In this document: in pieces, positions 1 to 6,647 of the stretch
Layout of the letters: every line of letters starts with the position of its first letter
How positions within the stretch are numbered: position 1 is the first letter of the stretch
Origin: JADJNW01 sp964523725
GTDB taxonomy: Bacteria; Bacteroidota; Bacteroidia; Chitinophagales; Saprospiraceae
Direction: 5' to 3'
Length of the DNA stretch: 12,499 nt
Assembly (NCBI GenBank): GCA_964523725.1
Contig: CAZGAU010000151.1
Coordinates: forward strand, 1 to 12,499
Position numbers and translations under genes: made by a program
Notes under the pieces: model-generated
Told to the model about the DNA's origin: nothing
Seen by the model: the letters and a program-made list of their open reading frames with translations, nothing else
The model's database searches: none

Positions 1-66
1 TACTTTTTTAAATAAAGCAATTGATCTTCAATGAATCACCGACAAATTAGCACATCGATTATTATT

Positions 67-792
67 TTATTCAGAAAACCATTGTATTGCCCAGTCTTCT
101 GCCAATTGCGCCATAAAAAAAATCGATATTACGACTATTATACTTTTTAATACGGTGATAAATGTTTTTTGTTCTTTAAAAAATTTTACAAATGTAATAG
201 CACTGTAAACCAGGAAGATTGGAAGTTCTATCCATCCCGTATCAATATGCATCCAGATAAACTTGAGTAAAGAAGAAAGGCTGGCCACCAGAAAGAAAAA
301 TGAAAAAGTGTATAATAACAGTACACCGGTCTCGGCGTAATTATATTTGCTGTTATAAAAAATCAAATAAGTAATCAAAATATTTAGCGGCATCATCGCG
401 ATATGCACAAACACCCAATATTCATGAAAAAAAGTCGATTCGGATAAGCCATTTGAAACTATGTCCTGTTCAAAATAGCCGTAAATCCAATAGCGCACCA
501 GGGCCGCCACCGTCGCGCATATAAAAAACATGGAAAACGGGCTTTGATGCCGGGCTCGCTCATGGTGAATGTAATTCCACTGCATCTGTCCCGGCGCCAC
601 GATCAGTTGCTTTAAAGTATAAAGAAATCCTTTATTAATATTGGTAAATAAATTAAAAATATCATATAATAAACCGCGCAAAGTGATGCGCTTGATGACA
701 TAAGCCTGCCCGCAGTTGCTGCAATAATTGCCCGAACCGGCGGCTCCGCAGGCAGGGCAGATTTGCTTGTTATTCCCTGATAATAAAGACAT
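67..792 (-). CDS. DUF3667-like zinc-ribbon membrane protein
   Basis: A 241-residue protein of unknown function. The N-terminus is a small zinc ribbon: C12-x2-C15 and C24-x2-C27, the second pair ending in CGQ. A conserved-looking stretch follows (GFLYTLKQLIVAPGQ at about 55-69, then HHERARHQSP). The rest is hydrophobic, with about five likely membrane segments near 87-105, 126-146, 156-180, 187-204 and 211-230. This layout matches the DUF3667 family, common in Bacteroidota; I recognise the family by pattern only, and its function is not established. It lies 80 bp downstream of ilvN in the same direction, so it could be a read-through member of the ilvD-ilvB-ilvN transcript, although a hairpin directly before its ATG suggests separate control. 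The start is the ATG at 790-792, the first in frame and consistent with the zinc ribbon being near the N-terminus. Confidence 0.75.
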   Translation of the reverse strand: MSLLSGNNKQICPACGAAGSGNYCSNCGQAYVIKRITLRGLLYDIFNLFTNINKGFLYTLKQLIVAPGQMQWNYIHHERARHQSPFSMFFICATVAALVRYWIYGYFEQDIVSNGLSESTFFHEYWVFVHIAMMPLNILITYLIFYNSKYNYAETGVLLLYTFSFFFLVASLSSLLKFIWMHIDTGWIELPIFLVYSAITFVKFFKEQKTFITVLKSIIVVISIFFMAQLAEDWAIQWFSE

Positions 793-832
793 TGTAATTT
801 TAATTCACTAAAAAACTTGAACTAAAATTACA
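793..832 (-). repeat. 10-bp perfect inverted repeat abutting a start codon
   Basis: TGTAATTTTA at 793-802 is the exact reverse complement of TAAAATTACA at 823-832, with 20 nt between. Seen on the minus strand, the second arm touches the ATG of the DUF3667-like gene, so the mRNA could fold a stem ending exactly at the start codon. It is AT-rich and lacks a following U-run in the ilvN direction, so it is not a classical intrinsic terminator. It shows no clear octamer periodicity, unlike the ilv spacers. Confidence 0.55.
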
Positions 833-872
833 AAATACTTGCGGACTGTTAGTCGAAATATTTAAAATCAAA

Positions 873-1409
873 TCAATCCTGCACTTCCTCCACCTTTAGC
901 GATTGCAAATACTTGTTCAGCCGCTCCATGGGCCGCACAATGGCGACGCGCCCCGAGCGCACGAATTCATAAATGCCGATTTGCTTGAGTTCTTCGAGTA
1001 GGGCTTCGGTTTCGCTTTCGTGGCCGGTTTTTTCGATCACGATATATTCCTGTTCGATCTCGAGCACGCGGGCGTTGTACGAGCGGATAAGCTTCTCGAC
1101 GCGGGTATTGTTCATAAAAACGCTGGTGGGCACTTTGTACAATGCAACTTCCTGATACACAATCTCTTCGCGTTCGTAGTAAAAGGCTTTGACTACGTCC
1201 ACCTGTTTTTCAAGTTGGGCGACGAGTTTCTTGACCATGTCTTCGGTCACATTTACTACAATCGTAAAGCGGTGAATATCAGGCATCGAAGATTTGGAAG
1301 TCGTCAGGCTCTCCACATTGATATGCCGCCGTGAAAAGATTGCCACCACACGCGACAGCAAGCCGGTGTGGTTTTCGGAGAAGACGGTGATGGTATATTC
1401 TTTTTGCAT
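873..1409 (-). CDS. ilvN: acetolactate synthase small (regulatory) subunit
   Basis: The regulatory subunit of acetohydroxyacid synthase, which stimulates the catalytic subunit IlvB and usually confers valine feedback inhibition. It has 178 residues, in the usual size range for the family. Residues about 4-78 form an ACT domain with the signature ENHTGLLSRV (12-21) and RRHINVESLT (27-36). N13, G16 and N31 align with the residues around the valine site in E. coli IlvH (N11, G14, N29), so feedback control by valine is plausible. Residues about 85-165 match the C-terminal ALS small-subunit domain, ending in the RSGRVAI-type motif. The gene is 80 bp downstream of ilvB in the same direction, and an inverted octamer array fills the spacer. 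The start is the ATG at 1407-1409; no clear Shine-Dalgarno sequence is visible. Confidence 0.95.
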   Translation of the reverse strand: MQKEYTITVFSENHTGLLSRVVAIFSRRHINVESLTTSKSSMPDIHRFTIVVNVTEDMVKKLVAQLEKQVDVVKAFYYEREEIVYQEVALYKVPTSVFMNNTRVEKLIRSYNARVLEIEQEYIVIEKTGHESETEALLEELKQIGIYEFVRSGRVAIVRPMERLNKYLQSLKVEEVQD

Positions 1410-1410
1410 G

Positions 1411-1488
1411 GTTGATAAGATGATGGGGTGATAGGGTGATAAGCGCTCACGGGAAAATCACCCGATGATCTCATCACCCAATGACCCG
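1411..1488 (-). repeat. paired inverted octamer array, ilvB-ilvN spacer
   Basis: The 80-bp spacer is almost entirely two arrays in opposite orientation. On the plus strand, 1411-1442 is four 8-bp units (consensus GRTGATRR, for example GGTGATAG then GGTGATAA). Positions 1443-1456 are a 14-bp centre. Positions 1457-1488 are four 8-bp units of the reverse-complement type (ATCACCCG-like). The arrays begin 1 bp from the ilvN ATG and end 1 bp from the ilvB stop. In the mRNA the innermost 7 bp (GGGTGAT with ATCACCC) pair perfectly and the outer parts pair imperfectly, with several G-U pairs possible. Origin and function are unknown. Confidence 0.8.
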
Positions 1489-1489
1489 G

Positions 1490-3238
1490 TTATTCAAGCA
1501 CAATTTCATCCACGGCTTTGCCCGAGGGCACCATGGGAAAGATGTTTTCTTCTTTTTCGACGCAAATATGCAGTAAATAAGGACCTTCGTGCGCAAGCAT
1601 TTCCGCGATAGCCCCGCTGAGTTCCTCAGGTTTTTCAATGGTTTTGCCAGCTACTCCAAAGCCTTCAGCAATTTTGACAAAATTGGGATTTTTTAATTCT
1701 ACTGATGAATAGCGCCGATCGAAGAACAATTGCTGCCACTGTCGCACCATGCCGAGGTAGTTATTATCAAGCAACACAATTTTTACACCCACATTCCACT
1801 GGGCGCACATGCCAAGTTCTTGAATTGTCATCTGGAAACCGCCGTCGCCAATAAACGCAACCACTTCGCGCTCAGGATTCGCCAGCTTAGCGCCAAAAGC
1901 AGCCGGTAAGCCAAAGCCCATTGTACCCGCCCCGCCGGAGGAAACCCATTGATTGGTACCGCGATAATTGTAATAGCGGGCTGCCATCATTTGATGCTGC
2001 CCGACATCGGTTGCTACAATCGCCAGTCCATTGGTTTGATCGGAAACTTCTTTCACGGCCATACCCATTTTAATCATGCCGTCAGCGGCGGGTTGCATGT
2101 CTCTTTTGATCACCTTTTCGTATTCGATGGCTGCGTATTTCTTGAATTCGGCGATCCAATCGGGATAAGATTTTTCATTAACCAGAGGGATCAATGCATC
2201 CAGCGCCACCTTTGCATCCGAAACAATCGGCACATGCGCAAAGACATTTTTGCTAATCTCCGAAGGATCGATTTCGATGTGAATCACTTTCGCCTGTTTG
2301 GCATATTTACTCAAATTTCCGGTCACACGATCATCGAAGCGCATGCCAATCGCAATAAGCACATCGCACTGATTTTGCAATATATTCGGCCCATAATTGC
2401 CGTGCATCCCCAGCATCCCCATGTGCAAAGGATGATCGGAGGGGATCGAGGACAAGCCATGAATCGTGCAAGCCAATGGAATGCCCGTTTTTTCTACGAA
2501 ATTTTTAAATGCCTCCTGCGCGTGCGCGATCTGAATGCCATGACCGGCAAGGATCATTGGACGCTGAGCATTATTAATTAACGCTGCGGCTTCTTGCAAA
2601 GCCTCCGGGTCAGGTTTTGGATTCGGATGATAACTGCGAATGACCGGGCGACGTTGGTACGAAAACTCCATCATCTCGATCTGTGCATTTTTTGTAATAT
2701 CCACAAGTACCGGCCCAGGTCTGCCGGAATTGGCAATATAAAATGCCCGGGCTATTGCATCTGGAATATCTTCTGCTTTTGTCACCTGAATATTCCATTT
2801 TGTCACCGGAGAAGTACAGTTGACCACATCGGTTTCCTGGAAAGCATCAGAACCTAATAAGCTATAAAATACCTGCCCGGTAATAGCTACCAATGGCGTA
2901 GAATCCAACAAAGCGTCCGCCAAGCCCGTAACCAGGTTCATTCCGCCTGGCCCGGAAGTAGCCATGCAAACCCCCGTTTTGCGGGTCACGCGGGCGTAGC
3001 CTTCGGCTGCATGAATGGCCCCTTGCTCGTGCCTTGGCAATATGTGTCGCAGCCGATCCTGATAATGATACAAAGCATCATAAACCGGCATAATCGCGCC
3101 ACCCGGATAGCCGAAAATGGTATCCACTTCTTCTTCCAGGAGGCAGCGCAGCACGGCTTCCGCCCCGGAAATTCTTTCTTTTGGAGCCTGTCCGGCTTTG
3201 AGAACCGGTGTCTCTGCTATAGCGTGATTTTTACTCAT
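1490..3238 (-). CDS. ilvB: acetolactate synthase large (catalytic) subunit
   Basis: A thiamine-diphosphate and FAD enzyme that condenses pyruvate with pyruvate (valine and leucine branch) or with 2-oxobutanoate (isoleucine branch). It has 582 residues, normal for the family. The N-terminal ThDP-binding domain begins near residue 22 with IFGYPGG (41-47) and the catalytic glutamate E71 in RHEQGAIHAAEGYAR. The central domain carries RFDDRVTG (300-307) near the FAD site. The C-terminal ThDP domain has the GDGGF motif (464-468) and NNYLGMVRQWQ (492-502), which together form the GDG-to-N diphosphate and Mg-binding signature. About 20 extra residues precede the conserved core. The start is the ATG at 3236-3238. 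The gene is 85 bp downstream of ilvD and 80 bp upstream of ilvN, all co-directional, consistent with one operon. Confidence 0.97.
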   Translation of the reverse strand: MSKNHAIAETPVLKAGQAPKERISGAEAVLRCLLEEEVDTIFGYPGGAIMPVYDALYHYQDRLRHILPRHEQGAIHAAEGYARVTRKTGVCMATSGPGGMNLVTGLADALLDSTPLVAITGQVFYSLLGSDAFQETDVVNCTSPVTKWNIQVTKAEDIPDAIARAFYIANSGRPGPVLVDITKNAQIEMMEFSYQRRPVIRSYHPNPKPDPEALQEAAALINNAQRPMILAGHGIQIAHAQEAFKNFVEKTGIPLACTIHGLSSIPSDHPLHMGMLGMHGNYGPNILQNQCDVLIAIGMRFDDRVTGNLSKYAKQAKVIHIEIDPSEISKNVFAHVPIVSDAKVALDALIPLVNEKSYPDWIAEFKKYAAIEYEKVIKRDMQPAADGMIKMGMAVKEVSDQTNGLAIVATDVGQHQMMAARYYNYRGTNQWVSSGGAGTMGFGLPAAFGAKLANPEREVVAFIGDGGFQMTIQELGMCAQWNVGVKIVLLDNNYLGMVRQWQQLFFDRRYSSVELKNPNFVKIAEGFGVAGKTIEKPEELSGAIAEMLAHEGPYLLHICVEKEENIFPMVPSGKAVDEIVLE

Positions 3239-3246
3239 TTTTCTTT

Positions 3247-3321
3247 GGGTTATAAGGTGATTGGGTTATAGGGTGATGACAATTGAGAAATCACCCCATC
3301 CCCCTATGCACCAATCATCCG
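3247..3321 (-). repeat. paired inverted octamer array, ilvD-ilvB spacer
   Basis: The same design as the ilvB-ilvN spacer but with a different unit. On the plus strand, 3247-3278 is four octamers (GGGTTATA, an AGGTGATT-type unit, GGGTTATA again, and a GGGTGATG-type unit). Positions 3279-3289 are an 11-bp centre, and 3290-3321 is four inverted octamers (ATCACCCC- and ATCATCCG-like). The far end lies 2 bp from the ilvD stop. The near end lies 8 bp, one more unit length, from the ilvB ATG. The arms pair imperfectly; the best run is GGGTGAT with ATCACCC. Function is unknown. Confidence 0.8.
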
Positions 3322-3323
3322 AT

Positions 3324-4997
3324 TTAAATTTCATCCGTTACACAGCCCTCACTCGCGGAGGACACAATTTTTGCATATTTGCGCAGCCAGCCTTGCGTCG
3401 CGTTGATCGGCGGAGTCTGCCAGACCGCGCGCCGTTTGGCAATTTCAGCATCACTCAATTCCACATGTAATTTATTACTGGCAGCGTCAATTGTGATTTC
3501 GTCGCCATTTTGTAAAAGTGCGATCAGTCCGCCTACCTGTGCTTCCGGCGTGATGTGTCCCACCACAAAGCCGTGCGTACCGCCGCTGAATCGACCATCG
3601 GTAATCAAAGCCACTTTATCGCCCAGGCCTTCGCCCATGATCGCAGAAGTCGGTTTGAGCATTTCGGGCATTCCTGGCGCACCTTTCGGGCCGCAGTAGC
3701 GAATGACGATCACATCACCTGGCTGCAATTGTTTATTGGTAATCGCCTCATTTACAGCCGATTCTCCGTCAAAAACCCGGGCTTTACCGGTAAAGGTTAA
3801 ACCTTCCTTGCCAGTAATTTTGGCAACAGCGCCCTCTTCGGCAAGATTTCCATACAAAATTTGCAAGTGTCCACTCGACTTGATTGGATTATCAAATGAG
3901 TGAATAATATCTTGTCCTGCCTTTAAATCCGGCACTTCCGCCAAGTTTTCAGCAATCGTTTTTCCGGTCACGGTCAAGCAATCGCCATGCAGATAGCCCG
4001 CCGCAAGCAGCATTTTCATCACCGCCGGCACCCCGCCGACATGATGCAGATCTTCCATTACATACTTACCACTGGGTTTCAGATCCGCAAGGAATGGCGT
4101 CTTGTCACTGATGCGCTGAAAGTCCTTCAATGTAATATTCACCCCCACCGATTTGGCGATGGCAATCAGGTGCAGCACCGCATTAGTCGAACCGCCAAGC
4201 ACCGTTATCAGGGTAATTGCGTTTTCAAAAGCTTCGCGGGTCATGATGTCGCGCGGCTTGATATCTTTTTCCAGCAGGTTTAAAATTGCTTGGCCAACTC
4301 GCTGACAATCCGCATTTTTCTCTGCATCGTTCGCTGGATAGGAAGAGTTGAACGGCAGACTCATACCCATTGCCTCGATCGCTGAAGCCATGGTATTAGC
4401 GGTGTACATGCCACCACATGCACCCGGCCCGGGGCAAGCATTGCGCACCACGCCTTTGAAATCTGCTTCGTCAATTTTTCCGGCTATTTTTTGCCCCAAA
4501 GCTTCAAATGCTGAAACAATATCCAGTTTTTTATTTGCATGACAACCCGGACTGATCGTACCTCCGTACACCAGTATTGACGGGCGATTCAAGCGACCTA
4601 ATGCCATCATGGCGCCGGGCATGTTTTTATCACAACCCGTCACCGCCACCACTGCATCATACCATTGTGCACCAACTACTGTTTCAATCGAATCAGCAAT
4701 CAAATCACGCGAAGGCAGGGAATAGCGCATCCCTTCGGTACCCATGGACATACCGTCGCTTACGCCAATGGTATGGAAAATCAAGCCGACGAGATCAGCT
4801 TCCTGCACACCTTGCTTCACCAGCTTCGCCAGATCATTGAGGTGCATATTGCAGGTATTGCCTTCCCAACCGGTACTTACAATGCCCACCTGGGCTTTCT
4901 TCATATCTTCTTCGGTCAATCCAATTCCAAATAACATCGCCTGTGCGCCGGGTAAGGTATCGTCCTGGGTTAGTCTTCGACTGTATTTGTTCAGCAT
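3324..4997 (-). CDS. ilvD: dihydroxy-acid dehydratase
   Basis: An iron-sulfur dehydratase that converts 2,3-dihydroxy-3-methylbutanoate or -pentanoate to the 2-oxo acid, the step before transamination in valine and isoleucine synthesis. It has 557 residues, close to the short bacterial form. Likely cluster ligands are C49 (EGNTCN), C122 (GCDKNMPG, 121-128) and C194 (CPGPGACGG, 188-196). The C49-C122 spacing and the third cysteine fit the [2Fe-2S] IlvD type. K124 in the DKN motif is the candidate carbamylated lysine. S471 in DGRFSGGTHG is the candidate catalytic serine. RYCGPKGAPGMPEM (433-446) is also conserved. It is the first gene of the minus-strand ilv block. The start is the ATG at 4995-4997; the segment just upstream is an array of AAGGTTC-type repeats running into an assembly gap, so its 5' leader is incompletely known. 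Confidence 0.97.
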   Translation of the reverse strand: MLNKYSRRLTQDDTLPGAQAMLFGIGLTEEDMKKAQVGIVSTGWEGNTCNMHLNDLAKLVKQGVQEADLVGLIFHTIGVSDGMSMGTEGMRYSLPSRDLIADSIETVVGAQWYDAVVAVTGCDKNMPGAMMALGRLNRPSILVYGGTISPGCHANKKLDIVSAFEALGQKIAGKIDEADFKGVVRNACPGPGACGGMYTANTMASAIEAMGMSLPFNSSYPANDAEKNADCQRVGQAILNLLEKDIKPRDIMTREAFENAITLITVLGGSTNAVLHLIAIAKSVGVNITLKDFQRISDKTPFLADLKPSGKYVMEDLHHVGGVPAVMKMLLAAGYLHGDCLTVTGKTIAENLAEVPDLKAGQDIIHSFDNPIKSSGHLQILYGNLAEEGAVAKITGKEGLTFTGKARVFDGESAVNEAITNKQLQPGDVIVIRYCGPKGAPGMPEMLKPTSAIMGEGLGDKVALITDGRFSGGTHGFVVGHITPEAQVGGLIALLQNGDEITIDAASNKLHVELSDAEIAKRRAVWQTPPINATQGWLRKYAKIVSSASEGCVTDEI

Positions 4998-5000
4998 CAG

Positions 5001-5203
5001 AAGTTCAAGGTTTAAAGGTTAAGGTTCAAAAGTTTCAAGTTCAAGGTTCNNNNNNNNNNNNNNNNNNNNNNNNNNNNNNNNNNNNNNNNNNNNNNNNNNN
5101 NNNNNNNNNNNNNNNNNNNNNNNNNNNNNNNNNNNNNNNNNNNNNNNNNAAGGTTCAAAAGTTTCAAGTTCAAGGTTCGAAAGTTTCAAGGTTCGAAAGT
5201 TTA
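5001..5203 (-). repeat. AARGTTYN tandem array before ilvD, interrupted by a gap
   Basis: Degenerate tandem repeats occupy 5001-5049 and 5150-5203 on both sides of a run of N. Units vary from 6 to 9 bp on the left (AAGTTC, AAGGTTT, AAGGTTC). On the right, 5172-5203 is four clean octamers alternating AAGGTTCG with AAAGTTT-type units. The last 29 bp before the gap (5021-5049) are identical to the first 29 bp after it (5150-5178), in the same orientation. The array starts 3 bp upstream of the ilvD ATG, so it would be transcribed as ilvD leader if the promoter lies beyond it. Confidence 0.85.
5050..5149. other. assembly gap (100 N) inside the repeat array
   Basis: Exactly 100 N, the conventional placeholder for a gap of unknown size. 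It sits inside the ilvD-proximal repeat array and is flanked by identical 29-bp ends, so the repeat probably broke the assembly. The true distance may be longer, or the two contigs may simply overlap by 29 bp. Confidence 0.95.
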
Positions 5204-5226
5204 GCGATTAACGCCTTTTGCGTCTT

Positions 5227-5263
5227 CAAAAATAGAGGGTCTGCGTACGCATTTCACATCAAA
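5227..5263 (-). promoter_or_regulatory. candidate ilvD operon promoter with internal palindrome
   Basis: On the minus strand TATTTTTG (5227-5234) fits the Bacteroidota -7 pattern TAnnTTTG. A TTTG (5260-5263) lies 25 nt upstream, longer than the roughly 19-21 nt usually given for the -33 spacing. Between them is a perfect 10-bp palindrome, TGCGTACGCA (5242-5251), placed where a regulator could block RNA polymerase. The leader to ilvD would then include the whole repeat array. I see no equally good promoter for ilvC on the plus strand between 5204 and 5504, only TAATTTCG near-matches at 5413 and 5430. Confidence 0.3.
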
Positions 5264-5433
5264 AAAATGTATTGTTACGAAGTACAGCCCTTGATATTTA
5301 AATTCAAGTCGCTGAAAATCAATGAATTGAAAATTCTTTTTTACGACAAGAAAGCCGTACTCTTAATTTCCTGAAAATGTGCAAGTCGTAGGTTTCAATC
5401 GGTAGAAAGGACTAATTTCGTATTTGAATTAAT

Positions 5434-5473
5434 TTCGGCTAGTGGCCTGGCATCTTGTGTCCGGCTTCCGGCA
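5434..5473 (+). repeat. 7-bp tandem array upstream of ilvC
   Basis: Positions 5446-5473 are four 7-bp units of consensus TCYKGYN: CCTGGCA, a TCTTGTG variant, then TCCGGCT and TCCGGCA. A likely fifth unit, TTCGGCT, is at 5434-5440, separated by 5 bp. The array ends 31 bp before the ilvC ATG. It is short and degenerate, so chance similarity is possible, but its position matches the arrays in the other spacers. The ilvC reading frame is open through this array back to a GTG at 5442, which I treat as accidental. Confidence 0.5.
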
Positions 5474-5504
5474 ACTAAATTTTGAACATTCAAAAACTGT
5501 TATC

Positions 5505-6569
5505 ATGGCAAAAATGAATTTCGGCGGTGTGGAAGAAAATGTGGTGACCCGCGAAGAATTCCCATTGGAAAAGGCACTCGATGTCCTGAATGACCAAATC
5601 ATCGCCATTATTGGCTATGGCGTACAAGGACCGGGGCAGGCGCTCAACCTGCGCGACAATGGGTTTAATGTGATCGTTGGACAGCGTTACCCCTCCAAAT
5701 CCTGGGATAAGGCGGTTGCCGATGGCTTCGTTCCCGGCGAAACGTTGTTCGACATCGAAGAAGCTGCCGCCAAAGGCGATATTATTCAATACTTACTCTC
5801 TGATGCCGCGCAAATTGCGCAGTGGGAAACGATCAAAAAGCATTTGACTCCGGGCAAAGCCCTTTATTTCTCGCATGGTTTTGCCATTACGTATAAAGAA
5901 CGCACCGGCATCGTGCCGCCGCCCAATGTGGATGTAATATTGGTAGCGCCGAAGGGTTCGGGTACGAGCTTGCGCCGCATGTTCCTGGAAGGCAGAGGTC
6001 TGAATTCCAGCTATGCGATTTTTCAGGATGCGACCGGCAAAGCTTTTGAGCGTGTGGTAGCATTAGGCGTAGGCATTGGTTCGGGCTATCTGTTTGAAAC
6101 CGATTTCAAAAAAGAAGTCTATAGTGATCTTACCGGCGAACGCGGTACGCTCATGGGCGCAATCCAGGGTATTTTTGAAGCGCAGTATAACGAACTCCGC
6201 AAGCGCGGGCACTCGCCGAGCGAAGCTTTCAACGAAACGGTGGAAGAATTGACCCAAAGCCTGATGCCACTGGTAGCTGAAAACGGCATGGATTGGATGT
6301 ACGCCAATTGCTCGACCACCGCTCAACGGGGCGCTTTGGACTGGAAAAATAAATTCCGCGATGCCGTAGCGCCAGTGTTTACTGAATTGTACGATAGCGT
6401 AGCTGCGGGAAAAGAAGCCCAACGCTCGATTGATTCCAACAGCCAGCCGGATTACCGGGAAAAACTGGAAGAAGAACTCAGCGAATTGCGCGAAAGCGAG
6501 ATGTGGCAAGCCGGAAAAGTAGTGCGTAGCCTGCGTCCGGAGCGCCAGAAAGTGAAAGAAGAAGCTTAA
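5505..6569 (+). CDS. ilvC: ketol-acid reductoisomerase (NADP-dependent)
   Basis: It catalyses the alkyl migration and reduction of acetolactate or acetohydroxybutyrate to the dihydroxy acid, using Mg2+ and normally NADPH. From the ATG at 5505 it has 354 residues. The Rossmann motif GYGVQGPG is at 37-44. SHGF (about 113-116) and APKGSGTSLRR (148-158) follow. The C-terminal knotted domain has D208 and E212 in DLTGERGTL, the expected metal ligands, and RSIDSNSQPDYREKLEEEL near 307-325. The MAKMNFGGVEENVV start matches the N-terminus I know for Bacteroidota IlvC, which is why I reject the in-frame GTG 21 codons upstream, inside a repeat. No clear Shine-Dalgarno is present. It is divergent from ilvD and followed after 78 bp by ilvA. 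The C-terminal tail ERQKVKEEA looks slightly extended. Confidence 0.97.
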   Translation: MAKMNFGGVEENVVTREEFPLEKALDVLNDQIIAIIGYGVQGPGQALNLRDNGFNVIVGQRYPSKSWDKAVADGFVPGETLFDIEEAAAKGDIIQYLLSDAAQIAQWETIKKHLTPGKALYFSHGFAITYKERTGIVPPPNVDVILVAPKGSGTSLRRMFLEGRGLNSSYAIFQDATGKAFERVVALGVGIGSGYLFETDFKKEVYSDLTGERGTLMGAIQGIFEAQYNELRKRGHSPSEAFNETVEELTQSLMPLVAENGMDWMYANCSTTAQRGALDWKNKFRDAVAPVFTELYDSVAAGKEAQRSIDSNSQPDYREKLEEELSELRESEMWQAGKVVRSLRPERQKVKEEA

Positions 6570-6571
6570 AT

Positions 6572-6636
6572 TTTGAAATGGAGTAATGGATTTTTGGAGT
6601 ATTATTTATTCCAGCATTCCATTACTCCAATACTCC
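6572..6636 (+). repeat. paired inverted octamer array, ilvC-ilvA spacer
   Basis: The left arm, 6572-6603, reads as four octamers (GGAGTAAT and GGAGTATT are the clearest; the first is poor). One base separates it from the right arm, 6605-6636, four octamers of inverted type (AGCATTCC, ATTACTCC, AATACTCC and a weaker first one). Two perfect inverted repeats exist: TGGAGTAATGGA (6579-6590) with TCCATTACTCCA (6618-6629), and TTGGAGTATT (6594-6603) with AATACTCCAA (6629-6638). Their order is A, B, A', B', so the two stems are not nested. The array begins 2 bp after the ilvC stop and ends 11 bp before the ilvA ATG. Confidence 0.85.
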
Positions 6637-6647
6637 AACCAGAAGTG

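Noticed and set aside
1..66. Terminator or gene remnant downstream of the DUF3667 gene.
   Set aside because: Only a short ATTGA/TCAAT dyad is visible near 20-32; nothing supports a function.
1020..1334. Plus-strand ORF across ilvN, and similar long ORFs opposite ilvB, ilvD, ilvC, ilvA, pgeF and DUF389.
   Set aside because: They lie entirely opposite genes with clear protein motifs and show no family features of their own; they are antisense shadows.
1411..3321. CRISPR-like or REP-like interpretation of the ilv spacer repeats.
   Set aside because: Units are 8 bp without spacers between them, each spacer has its own unit, and there are no cas genes or REP-type transposase in the window.
5442..5504. 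GTG-initiated N-terminal extension of IlvC.
   Set aside because: The extra residues are encoded by a repeat array, and the family N-terminus MAKMNFGG matches the ATG at 5505.
6579..6638. Intrinsic terminator after ilvC.
   Set aside because: The stems are not GC-rich and are not followed by a U-run; the inverted repeat is explained by the octamer arrays.
6573..6647. TTG-initiated extension of IlvA.
   Set aside because: It reads through the inverted octamer arrays and has no resemblance to threonine deaminase N-termini.
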